Assembly (NCBI GenBank): GCA_905250025.1 | Contig: CAJNOJ010000001.1 | Span: 496,001 to 560,000, forward strand | Reading direction: 5' to 3' | DNA from: Adineta ricciae | Lineage: Eukaryota; Rotifera; Eurotatoria; Adinetida; Adinetidae | Length of the DNA: 64,000 nt | Shown: positions 59,890-64,000 of the stretch, piece after piece | Position numbering within the stretch: the first letter of the stretch is position 1 | How the letters are laid out: every line of letters begins with the position of its first letter | Made by a program: the position numbers and the translations under genes | The notes under the pieces: model-generated | Database searches by the model: none | What the model saw: the letters and a program-made list of their open reading frames with translations, nothing else | Told to the model about the DNA's origin: nothing

Positions 59890-61323
59890 TTAAACATCAA
59901 ATGTTACACGTTCATCATTTTGAGTTATTACATTCACTGGTTTAGAAAACGGATTAAGCCACGTTAAGCCGACCTGAGAGCCAAAGACGACTTTTAATGA
60001 TGAAATAAATGAATTATTACGTCGTCGAGAATTTCCTTCGCCTTTGAAAGATTCGATACCCTAGCAACGAGAGAAAAAAACCAACTTGAAAGAAGACGTG
60101 CTTTCACAAAGAGAAATACATACCGTTGTATCAGTGTATATTGAGTATAATTGTGTACCTGTCATAATGCCGGTAAATAACGAGAATGAAATGGCTTCGA
60201 ACGCAAGAAATATAAGAAAAATGATCGTAGCCGGCGGCGACCAAGCTGTGCATACTAAATGCAAACGATGACAAACGAACTAGTACTACACTTCAGTGCA
60301 CTTACCAGACCAATCTGCTTGAATGCAAGTTGTAACATGAATACCGAGCAGAATAAGTGCATAGATTGAAATAATACATGTGTAGAACTAAACAAAAGAG
60401 TGTTAGTAGTAAGATTTACAAAGACGGAGAGGACGGTGAATGATATTGAAATGAATCTTACCGTAAATAGAATGAAATATTTTTGATTGTTTTGACCTAC
60501 GCAATTGTTCACAAACACACAATGATGATCCATTCGTTTCACGCATCGTTTACAAACACTAAGCATGTTGAAGAATTTTTATATACGAGATAAATAATTA
60601 GTAATCAATACTTTAGTACCTACAGTGATGGGCTCGAGGTGGTTTGATACTTTGACACATAGCACATCGGTAAACAACGGTACCATTAGCGTATTTCAAG
60701 AAGTTTTCTGGGGTTGCATTATTCAATGGAACAGTACCCTAGAATAGCGAAATTCTGCTAGGAAAATTCTTTGATAAACATACTGGATTTGAAAACATCG
60801 TTCGAAAATGTGATGACACAGCAAGAACTTCCAACGCATGAAAAATAATCAAATTAATAAAGTTGAACAAAGTTCCATGACTTTTCGGTATTAAAATAAC
60901 AAAAATCATAACAAATTGTGCGTAGACAAATAAAAACCAGGTGGTAAAGCCGCATGACAATCCGTAAGGATCTCTGACACACCAGTCCGACACAGTTGGA
61001 CAACATTCACAACGACAGCATGAGCATGTACATAAACAATCATCATCATTATCTCGATCATGATAGTACATCGAACGTGGTACAACATCTTTAATAACAA
61101 CTCCAGTTGTTTCGGTTGATTCGGTCGTTGTTGTTACCAGTGGCGTCATATCTGATGTTTGTGTCGGCCAATTCGTGTCTGTATTATATGAATGACGATT
61201 GATTCTAACCGCTGATGAACCCACTTCCACATCTTCATCGTAATCATCATTCGTATGTGCTGTGGGTAACAGTTTTGTCAACGACATTCTTCTATGTCCT
61301 CTTGTGATGCGATGTGTATTCAT
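59890..61323 (-). CDS. Palmitoyltransferase, ZDHHC3/7-like
   Basis: Golgi-type protein S-acyltransferase that moves palmitate onto substrate cysteines. From ATG at 61323 the long N-terminus carries a Cys cluster ([13 protein letters not shown]). Two membrane segments follow ([36 protein letters not shown]). The Cys-rich DHHC domain contains [17 protein letters not shown] and [20 protein letters not shown], with the catalytic Cys in DHHC. Later exons encode TM3-TM4 ([17 protein letters not shown]) and [16 protein letters not shown]. The last exon ends in NPFSKP and a short tail, stop at 59890. The TTxE/NP elements match ZDHHC3/7. The N-terminal extension of about 110 residues is longer than in mammals. 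Confidence 0.9.
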
Positions 61324-62112
61324 TCACATTCACACTTCCTTTGACATAAATAATGCCACTAGCGACCCCTAATAAATATCAACATTTTCTTTTCATAGTT
61401 GATTTATTTGTTGATTTCAATGGAAACAGAAAAAAAAAACTTCTTTTGAATAAATATGGATTATATGCTATGAATCAGTCGAGGAAGTGTTGCTAAGAAA
61501 CGTGCGAGGCGATGGCTGATGAATCATCATAGGACATGAACTCAGCGGCCGCCCTTTTTTATTCTTTTATAATAATCAACCTGTTAGACATTCTCTTTTT
61601 TTTTCCTATTCTCCTTTCGTTTTATTATTTTCCGGATGTAGAGAAAAAAAAAGTTTTTATCCGCGTAGATCGTCTGACAAAGAGAGATTTGAAGCTCAGG
61701 AAATGATGAGAGTATTTATTGTGATATGAGACAGAACAAAAAACGTTTTAAACGTCGTTCTCTTTTTCTATTCTTTCCAAAGCTCAAATTTTGCCTTCTG
61801 GTTAAACTGTGAGCGCATGTCTACCATCGCCCTTCCATAGACGTACTTTTTAGAAACCAGCTACCTTATCATTTGAGATATGTAATTCTTTCTTGACATA
61901 CAATATGCTAATGCTTTCTTTTTTCCTTAGTTGCCTGATATTAGTATGGAAAAAAAGTGCACTGAGAAAGGAGAAAAGAATAGACGATAACGCGAACAAT
62001 AACACTTTCTTTTTTTCCATGACGACTATCATCAATTTCTTATTTGCGATCTGAAACGGAGCGTTCTTTTGCAGATCTATGTACATATTGTATTCGAACA
62101 ACCGACGATAAA
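61324..62112. other. Divergent promoter region, ZDHHC / tubby
   Basis: 790 bp of AT-rich DNA between divergent genes. The antisense ORF at 61850-62101 has no support. No other gene is seen. Confidence 0.5.
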
Positions 62113-64000
62113 ATGATCAATGGCGAACATGTCCCTGGAGTGTAAGTGTACAAATGTTGTTGTTGTTGTTGTTGTTGTGTGTAAACAAGAAAACATGTGT
62201 TTTTACAGAATTTTGGAAGAAGATGATCAACATTCATCAATCTCGAAAAAGTTCGATCAGAAACGAATCAATCAAAGAGTAATTATACCGATAGTCGACA
62301 TAGATAAATTCATCCACTTGTGTTTAGACTGAATTGACAAGACGTGCTGGAGATGCTCGAACTACTCGAACGCCTCTTCGAACGGATCAGTCTCATCCAG
62401 ATGTAATCGGAGGTAAAGGTCCTATTTAACCTGTAGTTGACAGCCATGAACAAAGATTTGTGAAAGTGCTGATTGTCTTCATGTTAATTCTTTTCTAGGA
62501 TTTGTAAACACTTCATTTTATCCCGATAATGATGAAGGAAACTCATTTAATGGTTCAGTACCAATATCAACTCAACCATTGCATCCGATACGCTGGAAAA
62601 ACAATAACTCAGTAATGCATTTTTATTCTTTTACGAAAAAAAGTATTGATATTTCTCATTGTTAGAGAGACAGTCCGAATGATTCTCGACCATCTACTAG
62701 TATGTCGATACAAACGAGAACAATCAATGCTTCGAAAGGTCCAATCCAACTTCTGAATGACGCGACTACAACGCATAGTACTGATGATGGTCTTGGTAGA
62801 ACTGGTATGTAGAATAGTTCGGAAGTGAATGTGCTTTTAATATTGTTGCATAATTATTTGGACGAAAAAGTCATGTGCTTTTGTCTGTATACGCAGAATA
62901 CAATTCCCTAACTGTCAATAATGACGAGCATCCACGTTCTGCGAAACAAGCTCGTCGTCAACAGCGTCGTGCTCGTAACAAACGAAATGCTTCTCCATCT
63001 CTGTCGCTTGATGTTCTCGATCGTAGCGATGATGTTGTATCTCAGACTGAAAACGAACCGGTATCTAACAATTCTCTTCGTCGTACTTCAGATTCAGATC
63101 TTGAAACTGAAACAACAGCTATCCGACCATGGACATCACATTCACACCAGGATAATGAAACGCCAATGCCTAATTCGGAAGATGCTAATAATAATGATGA
63201 TAATAATCAAAATTCTCCGGCATTAGCACTGGCTTTACGATCTCTATTTGAAATGGTTAACGAAGATTTAGATAAATTTGTTTATACACCAGCACCAAAC
63301 GGTATCGGTGATGTTCAATGTCGTATTACGCGAGATAAACGAGGCATGGAAAAGGGTCTTTTCCCAACGTATTACATGCACATTGAACGACCCGGTGATA
63401 GTAAAAAGGTATGTACGAATCGGCAAATTAAGCAAGCAAAAGATGAAGTTGAATTTAGTTCTTCGTTTTGGCGGGACGGAAGCGGCGGCGTAGTGCAACA
63501 TCAAACTATTTAATTTCAACTGACGCAACAGATCTATCACGTGATGGCGAGAGATTCATTGGCAAATTGAGGTAGATACAAACATTCATGAAAAAGTAAT
63601 CGTGTATTATACTACTTCTCTTTCAGAGCAAATATGTTGGGCACACATTTCACTGTGTATGATCAAGGCTCTAATCCGAAGAAGAATATGTAAATAAAAT
63701 TTCGATTACTGAAAGAAAATGCTTGTTGACCATTGCTTGTTTAGTCCGGTTGATCAACAAAGAAGAGAATTAGCAGCGATTGCTTACGTAAGAAATATTA
63801 AGGGCAAAAATAGTCTCAGTCATTACATTTGATTATATTTAGGAAACGAACATTCTTGGTTTTAAAGGTCCACGAAAAATGACAATCATCATTCCCGGTA
63901 TGAGTAGTGATCATCATCGAGTAGAAGTCCGACCGAAAAATGTAAGAAAACGATGGAATTCATCAGCAACAGATACTTATTCATCTTTTCAAAGGAATCG
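62113..64000 (+). CDS. Tubby-like protein (TULP), 3' end outside window
   Basis: PI(4,5)P2-binding protein of the tubby family, involved in ciliary trafficking of GPCRs. The ATG at 62113 opens a short first exon; phases then join exons near 62209, 62330, 62500, 62667, 62898 and on. Residues up to about 340 are disordered with a basic run ([12 protein letters not shown]). The tubby domain starts [25 protein letters not shown], then [20 protein letters not shown] (phosphoinositide-binding Lys/Arg), [29 protein letters not shown] and [19 protein letters not shown] donor at 63942 and an acceptor at about 63994 leave six bases of the next exon, so the last domain strands lie beyond the window. Confidence 0.92.
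62156..62178 (+). repeat. GTT trinucleotide repeat
   Basis: About seven GTT units in the first intron of the tubby gene. Confidence 0.85.

Overview
The window is nuclear DNA from a small, gene-dense animal genome, most likely a bdelloid rotifer (Rotaria/Adineta type). The evidence is AT-rich sequence, canonical GT-AG introns mostly 48-60 bp long, short intergenic gaps between many genes, and a metazoan gene set (tryptophan hydroxylase, TRPV channel, rhodopsin-like GPCRs, tubby, RACGAP1, DNAJC3). A bacterial origin is excluded by the introns. The rotifer assignment is inferred from gene architecture and content, not proven. Exon models were made by hand from splice sites and reading phase. For most genes the exon sum is an exact multiple of three, which supports them.

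Layout. 1-2115: 3' part of a coiled-coil protein gene (+). 2489-3320: V-ATPase c'' proteolipid (+). 3604-5507: DNAJC3/P58IPK co-chaperone (-). 5610-6000: frameshifted remnant. 6070-10342: two tandem SLC30A zinc transporters (+) separated by a gap with a broken ORF. 10419-11336: intronless coiled-coil protein (-), convergent with the second transporter. 12050-12664: sigma-class GST (+). 13058-14791: secreted GH5 endoglycoceramidase-like enzyme (+). 15923-17313: UBASH3-type histidine phosphatase without UBA/SH3 (+). 17448-20357: PP2A B'' subunit (+). 20856-23153: RACGAP1 (+). 24730-28810: NDRG with two candidate first exons and two microexons (+). 30212-31885: catalytically dead dual-specificity phosphatase-like protein (+).

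33028-33363: small single-pass membrane protein (-). 34678-35763 and 39321-41116: two orphan GPCRs (-) in a gene-poor stretch. 43696-45568: type II PI4-kinase (+). 45946-49374: ARM-TIR-SAM protein (-), a SARM1-like domain set in a different order. 50077-52557: TRPV channel (+). 53031-55222: zinc-finger calpain of the CAPN15/SOL type with an altered active-site Asn (+). 55678-59671: tryptophan hydroxylase (+), whose third intron holds a 393-codon ORF. 59890-61323: ZDHHC3/7-like palmitoyltransferase (-). 62113-64000: tubby/TULP gene, cut by the window end (+).

The genes do not form an operon or one pathway. Several are signalling, membrane-traffic and neuronal genes, as expected of a euchromatic animal locus. 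The most notable points are: the zinc-transporter pair with a sharply bounded, almost identical block that includes introns (recent gene conversion); the ARM-TIR-SAM protein with a retained candidate NADase glutamate; the ORF inside the tryptophan hydroxylase intron, which could be a nested gene or an alternative 5' exon; the pseudophosphatase; the calpain with Asp at the catalytic Asn position; and the NDRG microexons.
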